Shown here: piece by piece, positions 32,906 to 44,044 of the stretch
How positions within the stretch are numbered: the first letter of the stretch is position 1
How the letters are laid out: the number at the start of each line of letters is the position of its first letter
NCBI RefSeq assembly: GCF_022682495.2
Contig: NC_071398.1
Location: 97,863,705-97,927,704 of the forward strand
Source of the DNA: Desmodus rotundus
Taxonomy: Eukaryota; Chordata; Mammalia; Chiroptera; Phyllostomidae
Length of the DNA stretch: 64,000 bases
Direction: 5' to 3'
Program-made: the position numbers and the translations under genes
Notes under the pieces: generated by a model
The model's database searches: none
The model's input: only the letters and a program-made list of their open reading frames with translations
What the model was told of the DNA's origin: nothing

Positions 32906-34366
32906 AAATACTTTTCTGAGAAGTGGAGAAGGAAGTTTGATCTATATTAAATACCTTATTAACCAGTGTATAATAAAAGGTTTGAGGTCTGTCAGCTAGT
33001 CACCAAACTGCGCCTCTGTTGTCCTGCTCTGGAGCACACTTACGACTAGCTGATATCCTCCCAACTCCCTGAAGAGCCGACCACTGTCCTCTCTGCCAGT
33101 GTTCACCACGAGGACGCATGCTGAGTGTACCGCCTCCCATGCCCCAAAGCAGCCACGCCTCCAGATGGAACTGTAGGTCGAGGGTCGTCTCTGTGAAAAA
33201 GCCATGTTCTGCTCCCCACAGTTGGAGGAGAATGGCCCTTGCATGGAACATGTACTGTGCTTCATCTCCCATGCTCTGAGTTGCCCCACAGCGCTAAGAG
33301 TCTCAGGAAAAGGGCCCTTTCAGATTTTGTTGGTGGCCCCTCTTCCAGACTTGTGTCTTTGTGTCTGAGACAAGAGATGTACTAGACTCCGCCCTTTTCC
33401 GTGCCCCACGTTTTTCCTCTGGGACTCCAGCTACCCAAACAACTCTAACTCCTGCTGATGGCCTTTACTACTTGGATGAAAGTTCATGCGCTCTACACAC
33501 CGTAATAGTTCAGTGATCCTAATTTGGGTGAAGGCTCTTGGTTGAGAAGAAGAAAGCCATCCAGCTCATCAGCTGCATGACCCATGCTGGCAAATGAGAA
33601 AACTATTTGAGTGCTGTGGTGTGAATACAGGAGCATAACGAGTCCTGGAAATGTCAGGGAAATGTTCATTACGGAGGAAAATTCCATTTCATCAGCGTGT
33701 TGACAGTGTGCTGCACGCCCCAGGTGCTGCTCCAGACATCGTGAGGAAGAGAGGGAATTTTTTAAATGGGTAGGAGATTCTTGGCCTTGAGAAAAGGATC
33801 AGGGAGTAGCCAGTATGGTTCTTAGGCACATGCATGTGGTAGATGAGGCTGGAATGTCTTAAGTAGGAGGCTGTAGAGTTGAGACTCGTCTGCACCCAGG
33901 GGGTGTGGGTGAATGTCAGCAGTGCCACCTGGGAAACAAAGTGTGGTGCAAGAGCACAGGACAAAGTTACAGGATGGCCTCTCGGATCACTTGCCGTGGC
34001 TCTAGGAGTGTGTCCCAGATTTGGAGGCTTCCACCGCAGTGCCTAAGATAGAGCTTAGCTGACAGGGAGTGAAGGAGAGACATCTGTCATGTCAGTAACC
34101 TAGGAGGAGCAGTCCTGTGGGACAAACACAGGAGTAGTTTCACACCCCTGAGTTACCCAAGCTTCATTGTCGCATTGCTGGGGGGCGTTCTGGACGCTGC
34201 CTCATCTCCTTGTTTCACCGTCTGTGAGATGGAGCTGGAGTTTCACCCAACCCATAGGGAAATGGAGGGGATAACTATGCTGCTATAAGTTCCAGTTTTG
34301 AAGAAAGTCTGCTGTTTTTAGATGCAAGAGACTATAAAACAACAAACTTGTTTTTATCTTAATGTA
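32906..34366. other. Unassigned stretch
   Basis: No gene or repeat recognised. Minus-strand frames of 97 and 90 codons (32996-33289) overlap in two registers and show no domain. Frames at 33493-33964 (minus) are likewise unsupported. Confidence 0.5.
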
Positions 34367-35008
34367 TAGTTGATTCTCATTATTCACAGATTCTGTCTTT
34401 ACAAATTTGGCCACATGCTAAGATTTCTTTGTAACTCCTAAGTAAGTATTAGTGGTCCTCTCACTTGCTGACGCCTGCAGGGCAGCAGAAACCTCGGGCA
34501 GTCCTCCCCCCTCATCCCCACGGAGCTTGGGCAAGGTGGCAAGTGCCCCGCCTCGCTTCAGCTCCCACACCGTAAACACGTGTTCTTTCTGTCATCTACC
34601 TGATGCCAAGTTTTAGTGCTTTGTACTTTTTGTGGGTGATTCCATCTGCTTAAAATGGTCCCCAAGAACAGTGTAGAAACACTGTCTAGAATTCCTGATC
34701 ACAAGAAGGCTGTGACATGCATTATGGAAAAATATGCATGTTAGGTGAGTTTCATTCAGGCAGGAGTTACCATGTCTCTGGCTGTGAGTTCAATGTTAAT
34801 AAATCAACAATATGTATTAAAGTGTCTTTAGATAGAAACACACACAGAACAAGGTTAATGCTTCGATCAGTTGATGAAAATGTGTTCTGAGCCTCGCAGG
34901 AACCTAACCCTGTATTTCCCCTAAGAGCAATGGGTCAGTCAGCATTTGCTAATTCACTATTCTCAGCTACTAAGAGGATATAACTCTTCAAATAATGTGA
35001 ATCAGATG
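34367..35008 (+). mobile_element. Tigger-type (pogo) DNA transposon, non-autonomous
   Basis: The left end TAGTTGATTCTCATTATTCA (after a TA target) and right end AATAATGTGAATCAGATG (before TA, 35009-35010) are imperfect inverted repeats. Internal landmarks match Tigger elements: GTGGGTGATTCCATCTGC near 34634, GAGTTCAATGTTAATAAATC near 34786 and CTCGCAGGAACCTAACCCTG near 34894. At 642 bp it is far shorter than an autonomous Tigger (about 2.4 kb). Tigger insertions are old and fixed in eutherians. Confidence 0.85.
34655..34830 (+). pseudogene. Tigger transposase N-terminal remnant
   Basis: An ATG at 34655 starts a decayed frame beginning MVPKNSVETLSRIP, followed by a KKAV motif. It resembles the N-terminus of pogo/Tigger (jerky/CENPB-like) transposases, which carries the DNA-binding helix-turn-helix. 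It breaks at a stop near 34744 and continues in the same register with similarity over SLAVSSMLIN. The catalytic DDE domain is absent from the element, so it could never act alone. Confidence 0.7.
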
Positions 35009-35010
35009 TA

Positions 35011-35654
35011 TTTATTATTGATTATCCTGAGTTTTCCTTTAGAAAAATCACTTCCAGGGATGAAGGAGAGTTTAGTGATCATTTCATCCAACTCCATAGT
35101 GTTGCATTAGAGAAGATGGGAGTGTAGGGTGTGACTTGACCTTGGTTTCTAAGCAAGAGTCAGGCAGAACCTGGACTGGAACCAGGTGTGACGGCCTTCA
35201 AGCCCATCCTTAGACCCCCGGACCTCACTGGTTTTCCTGTGTAAGCATGGGGAAGGGACTGCTTTGAGAGGGGCAGTTTTGTGGGGTCACACAAAAGAAC
35301 GGTTTCCCATGTGGTTTTACTGCAGGCCTCATGTCCAGCCATGCTGGTTCCTCTGGTGAGGGGAAGACGGTGGGCTGCGGGTCGTAGGTGCCTCAGCTCG
35401 GGGACGCAAGCGCTCTGTTCCCTGCTTGTGGGCAGCATTGTGCTGTGGGGCAAACAACCTTTGTGAACCACATCAAGACTGAATGAGACAAACAAAAAAT
35501 TTCTTTTAAAATCTTCATTATTATCCTAGGCATGTTTTGTTTATGAGATTAAGCTAAGCAATCTTGGGAACAGCTAACAAAGCTTTGTTCTTAGATTCAT
35601 TTTCCTCTGTATTTCTGTGGACCAAGCAGAAGTCATTTTATTCTATTTATTACT
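35011..35654. other. Unassigned stretch
   Basis: Nothing recognised. A 111-codon minus frame (35160-35495) faces a 61-codon plus frame and is taken as chance. Confidence 0.5.
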
Positions 35655-35801
35655 TTAAAAGATTTTGTTTATTTATTTTTAGAGAGAGGGAAAGGAACCT
35701 GGCCCACAACGTGGGCCTGTGCCCTGATCAGGAATTGAACCGGCGACCTTTTGGTTTGTAGGCTGGTGCTCAATTCACGGAGCCATATCAGCCAGGGCCA
35801 G
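35655..35801 (-). mobile_element. Ves SINE, antisense, shorter variant
   Basis: GATTTTGTTTATTTATTTTT then AGAGAGAGGGAAAGG (complement of the CT-rich tail), GGAATTGAACCGGCGACC (B-box complement), GGTGCTCAATTCACGGAGCC (A-box complement) and ATATCAGCCAGGGCC, the complement of the Ves head. It has one tRNA-like block rather than the longer two-block form seen at 51.2 kb. Confidence 0.88.
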
Positions 35802-35901
35802 AAATCGTTTTAAATTGTGGCAAGAGAAATTTGGGTAACACTTTAGCCAAACTAGGCGATTAGGAGAAAGATGAGGCACAGGGAGTGACTTCCTGGAGAT
35901 C

Positions 35902-35925
35902 TTACGTTCTTCCTGGAGAACGTAA
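35902..35925. repeat. 9-bp hairpin beside a repeated 11-mer
   Basis: TTACGTTCT (35902-35910) pairs with AGAACGTAA (35917-35925) around a TCCTGG loop. CTTCCTGGAGA occurs twice, 21 bp apart, across it (from 35889 and 35909). Confidence 0.7.
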
Positions 35926-36054
35926 AGTTGACTGCTTGTCTTGGATGATGCCGTTGCATCCAGTGAATACTTGAGGGTCTTCTGAGTGCCGAGCATTTTG
36001 CTTTGTGCTTTAAAGTTCACCTCTTGAGGTCTATATTATGATAATACCATTATA

Positions 36055-36624
36055 CAAGGGGGACCCAAAAATCCCGAATTTGTTTATAAAACATGGCCTA
36101 ATCATTCTTACAAGTTGAAACTTCAGTCACCTTCAAAGTACTCTCTGATGCAATACACCTATCGAGACATTTTTTCCACTACTCAAAACAGTTTTTGAAT
36201 TTGCCAATTTTGATGCCTATTAGTGCTTCTGTCATTTTTGATTTCACCTCTTCCACATCAGCAAAACATTCCCCTTTGAAGACTTTTTTCATCCAGGGAA
36301 ACAAACAAAAAAAGAGTCGCTTGGGGTGAGATCAGGTAAATAGGGAAGGTGGAGCACAGGGTCATGCCATTTTTGGTCAAAAACTGCTGAACACTCAGCT
36401 TGGTGGGGGCAGGTGCACTCATAAATCACCCATCGTGAAATGGGTAAATGTGTTGAACGAGTCTTCAGAACAAATTCACTGAAGCCAAACGCAGCCTCTC
36501 ACAACAACACCAACTGATACACTGATATAGATGGGTTCCTAGAACACTCACATAGCGGGGGAAGCCTGTACTACAAGGGACCTACCCTCTAGAAGATAAC
36601 TCCAGTTTTGGGGGGTCTCCCTAG
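36055..36624 (-). mobile_element. Mariner transposon, 5'-deleted copy
   Basis: Imperfect inverted ends CAAGGGGGACCC (36055) and GGGTCTCCCTAG (to 36624) are each flanked by TA, the mariner target duplication. The 570-bp element is under half the usual length of about 1.3 kb. Transposase similarity lies on the minus strand and covers only the C-terminal half. Confidence 0.85.
36095..36420 (-). pseudogene. Mariner transposase C-terminal half, broken
   Basis: Minus-strand pieces in order are APAPTKLSVQQFLTKNG (near 36363-36417, corresponding to the NAPAHT region around the second catalytic aspartate), LPYLPDLTPSD (the (P)YSPDLAPSD block with the third aspartate of the D,D34D triad), FKGECFADVEEVKSKM and WKKCLDRCIASE. 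Frameshifts and at least one stop separate them. The DNA-binding domain and first aspartate are missing, so it encodes no active enzyme. Similarity was judged from known mariner motifs, not by search. Confidence 0.85.
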
Positions 36625-36689
36625 TAATCCCAAATTATTCTAATTGCTAATCAGTTTGGGCATGATGTGATAACAACAATAAATAAGTA

Positions 36690-37090
36690 TAGTTTTTCAA
36701 AATCTATTTTTTAATATAATGGATATTTAATTTTATTTTTCAATTACAGTTGACATTTAATATTATTTTGTGTTAGTTGTGGTTATACAGCATAGTGGTT
36801 AGACAGTAATATACTTTACAAAGTGATCCCCCTGATAAGTCCAGTACTCACCTGGCACCAGACATCGTTATTATGATGTTATGGACTGTATTTCCTATGC
36901 TGTACTTTACATCCCTGTGACTATTCCATAATGACCAATTTTTGCTTCTTAATCCCTTCACTTTTTCACCCAGTTCCCCAAATCCCCTCCCCACTGGCAA
37001 CCATCGGTCTGTTCTCTGCATCTAAAATAATAGTCTATTTTGTCTCTAACCTTTTTCTTGGCACCTTTCCTGTTTTTTTTTTCTCAGTAT
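36690..37090 (-). mobile_element. LINE-1 3' UTR (L1MA-like), antisense
   Basis: AATTTTATTTTTCAATTACA, AGTGATCCCCCTGATAAGTC near 36820, TGCTGTACTTTACATCCCTG near 36898, CTTAATCCCTTCACTTTTTC near 36948 and GGCAACCATCGGTCTGTTCT near 36997 give the LINE-1 3' UTR complement in order. It is moderately old. Confidence 0.88.
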
Positions 37091-37504
37091 ATACTTGAAA
37101 ACTATCTTTCCTAGAAATACAAAGAGCCACCTCCCCCCCAAAAAAACCCACCCCAACCCAAATAGCTTCTCAGGACGGAAAGTCTGAAGGTGAAAGCCTG
37201 CAGGGCAGGTCCTTGGGCCAGATCTGGAGCCAGGTCAACCTCATCTGTCTCTTGGCACCTGGACACTTCTGTTTATAGCCCCAGGGTGACCATTAGGTAA
37301 CGTAGTTATAAGTGGGAGGCGAAAAATAACCCAACCTGGGAGTGCATTGAGAAAGCGTGCAGTAAAGTTAGAGCCGAGGCTTGCATTATTTTATCATCAA
37401 GTTTTCTGCCAGTCAGGTATAATTTGTCAGACAGCACTACCAAATGTCATTGGCATCACTTTGTCAGCAGATTTCAGTCTTCCGAGGGAAAAAAAGAGAG
37501 AGAG
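37091..37504. other. Unassigned stretch
   Basis: Nothing recognised. It has short A- and C-rich runs at 37130-37160 and an AG run at 37494-37511. Confidence 0.5.
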
Positions 37505-37511
37505 AGAGAGA

Positions 37512-37728
37512 ATTAACACCGAGCACTTACCATGTGTCCCACACTGCTCTGGACTCATTCATATGTTATCTTATTTAACTGTCATAGGAAACAGTCCAGG
37601 TAAATGCTTTAATCTCCATTTTATAGGTTAGGAAACTAAAACAAAGAGATGATGTCATTGTTCCAAGGTCACGAAGTAAGGGCGCCAGCATTCATATCCA
37701 AGGATCCCTTGATCCAAATGCCTTCCTC
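37512..37728 (-). repeat. MIR SINE, antisense
   Basis: ACCGAGCACTTACCATGTGT, GTTATCTTATTTAACTGTCA, AATCTCCATTTTATAGGTTA, GGAAACTAAAACAAAGAG and TTGTTCCAAGGTCACGAAGT follow the MIR complement in order. Confidence 0.9.
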
Positions 37729-37730
37729 TT

Positions 37731-38699
37731 CTCACTTCGCCCATGGCCTCCCCCTGCTCATCTGTTCTCCACATAAGGCGTGGAGAGTCCAGGCTTTTTT
37801 CTCACTGTGTCAGCCACAGACCATATGTGTCAGAGTCAGCTGGACAAGGGGTCAGAGTTTTAACGGGTGAGATCCCAGAATATGCTTTGTTAACAAGCTT
37901 CCCAAGTAGTTTTTATGCACTTTAAAGTTTAAGAGACAATGATCTCCATACTCACACATATCAAAAGGGGTGGAGTGATAGAAAATATCACAAAACCTGC
38001 ACCAAAGGTGATGCTCATAGAAGGCACTGTCAGCACCCTGCCTATATCCCTTGGGCGTCAGTCAGGTTATTGAAGACAGCCACCTTCACCTGTGTCTGTG
38101 TGACTTTCCCTGAGGGCTTTCTTCCCAGCCCCAGGTGGGGTTCTGCTTGTGTCCACGGTAGACCAGAAGGACCAGGGAATTAACTACCCAACCCACCACC
38201 TATCTGACACAGCTCTTACCCAATGACTGGTTGGAGCTGGTGTCTAAATCCTCCCACTTACTGACTCTTTGGGTGGGCGATTCTGAGGCTTGGGTTCTGC
38301 ACTGTTGTCCAGAAATCCCCCATGAGATTAAGTCCCACTCTTCCATGGTGACAGCTGGCTTCATATATCACTTTATTTGTAGCATTCTCTTCCTTGTCTT
38401 CGTCCCCAACTTTTCTAATATTTCCTTCTTGCCCTTTAATACTATTTGCACTTAAATCCTGGTGTCTGGGTCTGCTTCTGGGAACCCCCAAGCCAGACAA
38501 CATTTAGCTAAAAACCCAACAGTAGTATTTATTTCTCTATGTTAGACTATTATGTTTCTTTCCTCACCTCTTCATGGAGAGAGCTATTGACCTCTGAACT
38601 ACCTTCAACTATCTGTGCAGCTGTTTATTGCAGAAATTCCTCTCTTTTTAGCCTCTCAAATTCAGCTATCCTTTTCATTGAAGTGAAGGATTTGAGGTT
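37731..38699. other. Unassigned stretch
   Basis: No gene or repeat recognised. Only short overlapping frames. Confidence 0.5.
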
Positions 38700-38885
38700 G
38701 TGAACTCAGTTGTATGTAGGTTAAAATTCTAACTCTTCTGTGTACTAGTGTGACCTTGGCAAATTTTTAAGCATCTTTAGGCTTCCATGTTCTTATCTAT
38801 AAAAGCAAGAGTAATATTGACTTCAGATTCTTGGTGAGAGGATTAAATGAGAGAATAAATGTAAGGAGCCAATAGATTTTCAGTG
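38700..38885 (+). repeat. MIR SINE, sense
   Basis: GTGTGACCTTGGCAAATTTT, AGGCTTCCATGTTCTTATCT, ATAAAAGCAAGAGTAATATT and GTGAGAGGATTAAATGAGAG follow the MIR head, core and tail order. Confidence 0.8.
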
Positions 38886-39089
38886 AAAGTATGCTTGTTT
38901 GCTCCCCTCCTTCTTTGGGTTTCCTTATTTCCTGAAGGTGTGGTGACCACTTCCATCCCTGGTGATCTATCTTTTATTTGAACTTGATGATTCTTATTGA
39001 TCACACCATTCATGTTTATTGCCATGAGAAATTAGCAGTACCTACCAAGAGCTAATGTCTAATGTCTGTTCCGTAACTCTTATAGAGTC

Positions 39090-39195
39090 TCGATTACAAC
39101 TGTATCTTAAATTCATTTGTATCCCTCTAGTATTATGCCTCATTCATGGAGGGTGCTTGGTAAATATTTTCACTTATTTGTTAATGCATCAGATA
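39090..39195 (+). mobile_element. Possible L2 3' end, sense
   Basis: AAATTCATTTGTATCCCTCT, then TATTATGCCTCATTCATGGA and GGGTGCTTGGTAAATATTTT resemble the L2 tail ('..tttgtatccc..gcctagcacagtgcctggca..gtgctcaataaat..'). Short and diverged. Confidence 0.45.
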
Positions 39196-42189
39196 ATTAG
39201 CAACCCCAAGCATAATGACCCATATGTGATCTTTACATGCCATGTCAAGTTCATATCGTTGGAACCAGCCCTCAGCAGCACTAAACTTCTTCTCTGGACC
39301 TGGCAGGGGAGAATGAAAATAAACATCTCATTCTCCAAGGAGGGCTGGAATTCCAGAAAGTTCATGATGTGAAGGGTGTAAAGTTTGGCAAGAGATGCTT
39401 TTCAGAACTTTTTGCCAGACATGAAAGCCATGGAAGGATCAAGTCCTGGCTGGAATTTTCCCCCAAATGGGTATGGTTTTTGGAGGAGGCAAGGTGTTTG
39501 CATGGTGGTCTCCCTGCAAGTACTGTCACTTGGCTCCTCCCTTGTCACTCCTACAATGGAATTTCGTCTAGTGAATGGATCTTTACTTATTTTCTTGTTT
39601 CCACCCATCATGCCCAATCCTTGCATTATGTTACTGATACTTATTACTACATTCTGGGTATTTATTACTACATTCTGGAAGGCATCCTTAAAGCTCCCTT
39701 TTATGTTTTTTTTTGTCAAAAACACATGTGATACCTTATTCTTTTTCAGTTATATTTCTTTATGCTTCCCCTAATAAATTATTTTTGCAAAATATTTCCC
39801 ATGACTGGCACTGCAATTTCAATCCTATTGCTTCCTTTTACAAAGTCAGGTCCATTTGCAACTCTCCAACTTTGTTTTATATTCTGTAATTTCTAGAGAC
39901 ACAACCAAACCACAGCCTTCTTTGAGTGCATTGGGGCAATCATGTATTTAAATTATCACCAATAATAATTATTACCAGTTTTATGAAAGCAACTGTTTGA
40001 TCTTGCCTCTCTTTGTGCCTCCATTTAAAACTCAACAGACTTTTTAAAACATAACCTATTTTCTTCACTATTCCCTTCTACAGACCTAAAAGTGCTTTTG
40101 TCCTTAGAAGTTCCTACTGCCTGTCATTCAAGGTAACCTTGGAGGAAAGATCACAATTAGTGATTGTTTTTCCTAGGAGGAGAAAAAGCTAATGATGCAC
40201 GTGTTCTCAGCCAGTCATTTCCCTTTAACGCTTGCACTGAGCGGTAAAAGCATCCTTCAGTTGTCAGGACAACATATATTATGGTCCCACCCAGCTTTGG
40301 CATCTTCCTGTCACAGAGCCACAGCATGTATTATATTGTGTTGATTCTGAAGTAGGCAGAACTAGGCAGGTGGGTGGACTTCTTGAGGGTTCCCCTAAGT
40401 TGTATATGAACCACTCAGAAGTAACAAAGGATATTGTTTTGCTTAAAGATCCAGGGAGCTTGTGATGGGGGGTGGAAGGACCCAGCCATAGATTTGGCAC
40501 CCAGCACCACCACAGAGGTTGAGTAATATGAATAGTGGGGCTCTGAAAGAGATGGGCCTGGTTTTAATATCATACTCTGGTCTTACAGTCCAGCAAAGTG
40601 CAATAAGTTGAGGCTCAGGAAAATAAACTACAATCTGGGGAACAGATGAAGAATGATCTTGGAGTGATTTATAATACTCTTCTTGGCAATGATAAAAGTG
40701 TTGGGTGAAGAGCAATATAGAGAGGGAATATATCTTGTCCTATTGTGGTCTGTAATTGTGTCCTCCTCTTGCAGCTTTTAGATACCAAACCCAGGTGTCA
40801 TTTATAATGACAGCTTCCAAGTTCACTGAAGTGAAGTTCCAGACCTTCCCTGGGTCACTTAGTTCTAGAAGTTGTCTAGGCCAAAGAGCCTCGCCTAAAT
40901 GAAGCTTGCTTTACTTTTCCACCATATAATTGTAAAAGCTTGCTTACTCCCATCCAACTGCAGTTAAGATATTATTCAGCCGCACTGTCTTGGAAGCATT
41001 CTCCATGAACTGACTGATGACGCATTCCTAAGAAACAAAACTCCAAGGAAGATGAGGCACACATTCCCTGAGTCTGAAACTCCACGTCTGTGGTCATGAG
41101 ATGAAAGACATCTATATGAGACTTTATTTTTTTAACTCAATCTCTGGGAAGAGTTGGAGTATTTTTAATTGATGGAGGAGGGAATTTATAAAAATCAAGT
41201 CTTCCTTTTCTTATAAGTAGTACCTTAGAAAAGGAGCAAAGGATTTTAAAAGCCACAACCAAACTATGAAGTCTATTCAAAAAGATAAAATTCCCTGATC
41301 TTAGGGAAGGTGAAATTAATGATCATTTCTCCCATTTCTTAAACTTTTTGGTCATTTAACTCATTAAGGAAAAATTTATGTTTGTCTTATAATTTTGTGC
41401 ATTTTTTCAAGTGATTTGGTACAATGATTAGATCCAAAAGGAAGAAGAATGGACACAATTCCCCTGAGAGAGCTGGTTCTTCATAGAAATACCTGTTTGT
41501 TTATAGATGTCACCGAGGCTGGGTGGGGTGTAAGTTATGGCTGTCTTGGACTTTGATTCTTGGTCCTGTGAACTAGCCCCTCACAGCAGCCTTTGCGCTT
41601 CCTCACTGTGGTGCTGCTGGAGACAACTGCTAAGAGCCACCATCAGAACGGGTCTCGGTCCTCAGTGGTCAGTGGTCAGCCTCGGCTCTCCATTGAGCGT
41701 CATCACTTTAAGGAATGTGGGGTGTTTTCAGTCACTTAGGAGGAGAACCATGTGAGAAAATGTTCTAGATGAATTCTATTCCAGTAAAAAGAGATTGTAA
41801 CAGAGAGGGATTAAAGACTGGCTGTCCCTCCTCTACCTCAGATGGTTCATTTGAGAAGTAAGAGAAGCTCAGGAAAATGTCTGGCACAATGTAACTTCTC
41901 AACAAGTGTTGATTCCCCTCCCTTCCTTCAGAGCTCTGGAATCTCATCCAAAAGGTGCCAATGGCATGTCATGCTCAATGTTCTTATTCAAATCAAATTC
42001 CAGGTGACAACCGTAGTATTGAAATGCAAAGAACTTTTAAAATAGCTTTTTTGTGTCTTGTTATAAAAAGAATACCATGTTTGGTGTCTGACATCTGGAA
42101 GACACAGGAAAGTGTGGAAAGGCACATTGCTGTCACCAGATACACTATAGCCGACAATGCTGTGTAGCCTTTTGTTAGCCTTTTAAAAA
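39196..42189. other. Unassigned stretch (3 kb)
   Basis: No gene recognised. A tandem duplication of TTATTACTACATTCTGG lies at 39641-39678. A weak MIR/L2-like tail (CTGGCACAATGTAACTTCTC) occurs near 41881. Overlapping frames of 129, 120 and 107 codons on both strands at 39369-39774 cover the same bases and are taken as chance. Confidence 0.45.
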
Positions 42190-42545
42190 AAATCTTTTCT
42201 TTCTCTTCTTTTTTTTTTTTTTGGTTTTTGTTTGTTTGTTTTACAAGTTGAGGTCACAGTGTTCTATATCCTGGTTTTGTACATATCAAAATATCTTAAA
42301 TATTTTCAGGTCTTTAAATATTCCTGTTTTTGACAATTGAATAGTCTACCATCTTGTGACTATATTATTCATTTAATCTCCAATTTAAAACATTTAAGTT
42401 ACTCCTAGTTTTTCACAATTATAAACAATAATCTGATTGAAACTATTATTCATAAATCATCGCTGATTTTTTAATTGTAATACATTCTTAGAAGGGGCAT
42501 GTTGAGGTTAAAAAGCGCATACGTACATGAAAGAGCCTTAATATA

Positions 42546-43315
42546 TGAGGTCTGTCCAGAAAGTATCCAGCCATGCACTATGGAAAAGAGACATTTATTG
42601 AAGACGATATAAGAAACATTGTATATAGGACAGTGACACCTCAGTCCCCTTCAAAGTAATGACCTTCTTGAGGAGATCTGGTTCATTGGTAGCAGTTTGA
42701 TTCAAGTCATTAGTAACTGCAGTACGATGTTCCTTCTGCTCTGGTAGCAGAAGCCATGGGACGAATTTTGCCATAACATGTTTCATGCCGAGGTCCTGCG
42801 TGAAATCTCGGACACAGCAGTGTTTGGAATCCCCGGATCAGCTTCTAGTTCTCACCCTGTGAGTTGCTGATCTTTGTTGATTGCAGCCCGAACACGTTCA
42901 ACTCTCTCAGATGTTCTGCTTGTTGCAGGCCTTCCAGAATGTGGATCACTTTCAACAGATTCTCAACCATCTTCGAAGTGTTTGTGCCACACTTTTATTT
43001 GCACTGCACTCATCGCATCGTCCCCAAAAGCCTTCTGAATCATCTGAATAGTTTCTGTGGAGCAATGTTCAAGCTTAACACAAATCTGATGCAGATCTGT
43101 TGCTCTACTCACTCAGTCATTTTTAATGTGACAGCCACACAGTACACATGTTCACTCAGTGGCGTCTGCCACCCCCATGGACTAGTACAGTGAAGTTGTC
43201 ATTGTCCACACATGTGCATTCCAGTCCACACTCCTTGGCTGACAGGTTACATCAATGTCGTGCAAACTGTTCTCATTCTGTTAACAATGGCTGGACTTTT
43301 TCCGGACAGACCTCA
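42546..43315 (-). mobile_element. Mariner transposon, internally deleted, intact inverted ends
   Basis: The left end TGAGGTCTGTCCAGAAAG and the complement of the right end, TGAGGTCTGTCCGGAAAA, share 12 perfect terminal bases, then continue as TCCAGCCAT in both. TA duplications flank at 42544-42545 and 43316-43317. At 770 bp it is shorter than an autonomous mariner (about 1.3 kb). Because both ends survive, this copy could once have been moved by a transposase acting in trans. Confidence 0.92.
42595..43130 (-). pseudogene. Mariner transposase remnant lacking the catalytic core
   Basis: On the minus strand, pieces in order are AFGDDAMSAVQIKVWHKHFE (near 42966-43030), SGRPATSRTSERVERVR (near 42890-42945), AINKDQQLTG, and KFVPWLLLPEQKEHR within a 63-codon open frame (42595-42786). 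These match the N-terminal helix-turn-helix and linker of mariner transposase. After DLLKKVIT the frame jumps to the extreme C-terminal LKGTEVS region. The D,D34D catalytic segment has therefore been deleted. A stop replaces the residue after HFEDG. Confidence 0.9.
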
Positions 43316-43435
43316 TACGTATTTAAAGTTATATGTACCTATGTGTATATGTGCTTGTTTATGATTAAGACCCCAAAAATTTTGTGGCAAGTTTCATAGT
43401 CCTACCTGCAGCTTGTACAAATGCTCATTTCCCAA

Positions 43436-44044
43436 GGTCAGAACATTTCAAAGCCAAATAAACAATAACTAGAGAGCATTCAACCCAGAGAATAAAAAAA
43501 GCTGTAGTGCAAATCAGCTTTCTTTTCCTACCATATATTCGAATGCCCAGGGAGAAAGCTGAAGGAAGGGAGGTTAAATAGACATTTTCTACACATATCA
43601 AATTTTGGACAAATTCTTGAGAGGAAAAAATAAACAATGTGTTGAAGGGTTTGTGCTTTAAGAAAGCTGGCAAAGTGTAATGGCAGAGGAGATATGTGAT
43701 TCCTACGCATGCCGTCACGTAGCTCCTTCCCGCCCTTCACCCACAGAAAATGACAGGACTTGGACCCCTTACAACTGTGGATGTATGGCAGTGATGTTCC
43801 CCACATGGCCGAAGGGAAATGGCTCAGACATGTGCATTCCTGAGGCCAGCTGAGTGGTGTGGTCTTGCTGAATTCCTGTAAGTTTGAATCAAAGTAGCCA
43901 CGGGGGTGGTGCTACGTAAGGTTAATTTGGAATTGTTGTTCTCCAGGATATGGAATACACAAGTAGGTTTTAGAAGGAAAATTGGTTTCCGGGCACATTG
44001 GCCATCTCTCTATGTGGGTTTGTCACATAAGCTTTCTTCAAATT
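43436..44044. other. Unassigned stretch
   Basis: Nothing recognised. Two minus frames (97 and 92 codons, 43425-43806) overlap in different registers and have no family resemblance. Confidence 0.5.

Larger units (their letters stand above)
42190..43435 (-). mobile_element. Old LINE-1 3' UTR, antisense, interrupted by a mariner
   Basis: The left part (42190-42543) carries a T16 run and words such as TAGTCTACCATCTTGTGACT, AATAATCTGATTGAAACT and TTAGAAGGGGCATGTTGAGG. The right part (43318-43435) resumes with AGTCCTACCTGCAGCTTGTA and AAATGCTCATTTCCC. Together they match the complement of an ancient LINE-1 3' UTR (the '..accagcagtgtatg..' zone), split by the 770-bp mariner. Confidence 0.65.

Noticed and set aside
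39369..39774. Frames of 129, 120 and 107 codons on both strands
   Set aside because: Mutually overlapping, partly low-complexity (Phe-rich from T-runs), without family resemblance.
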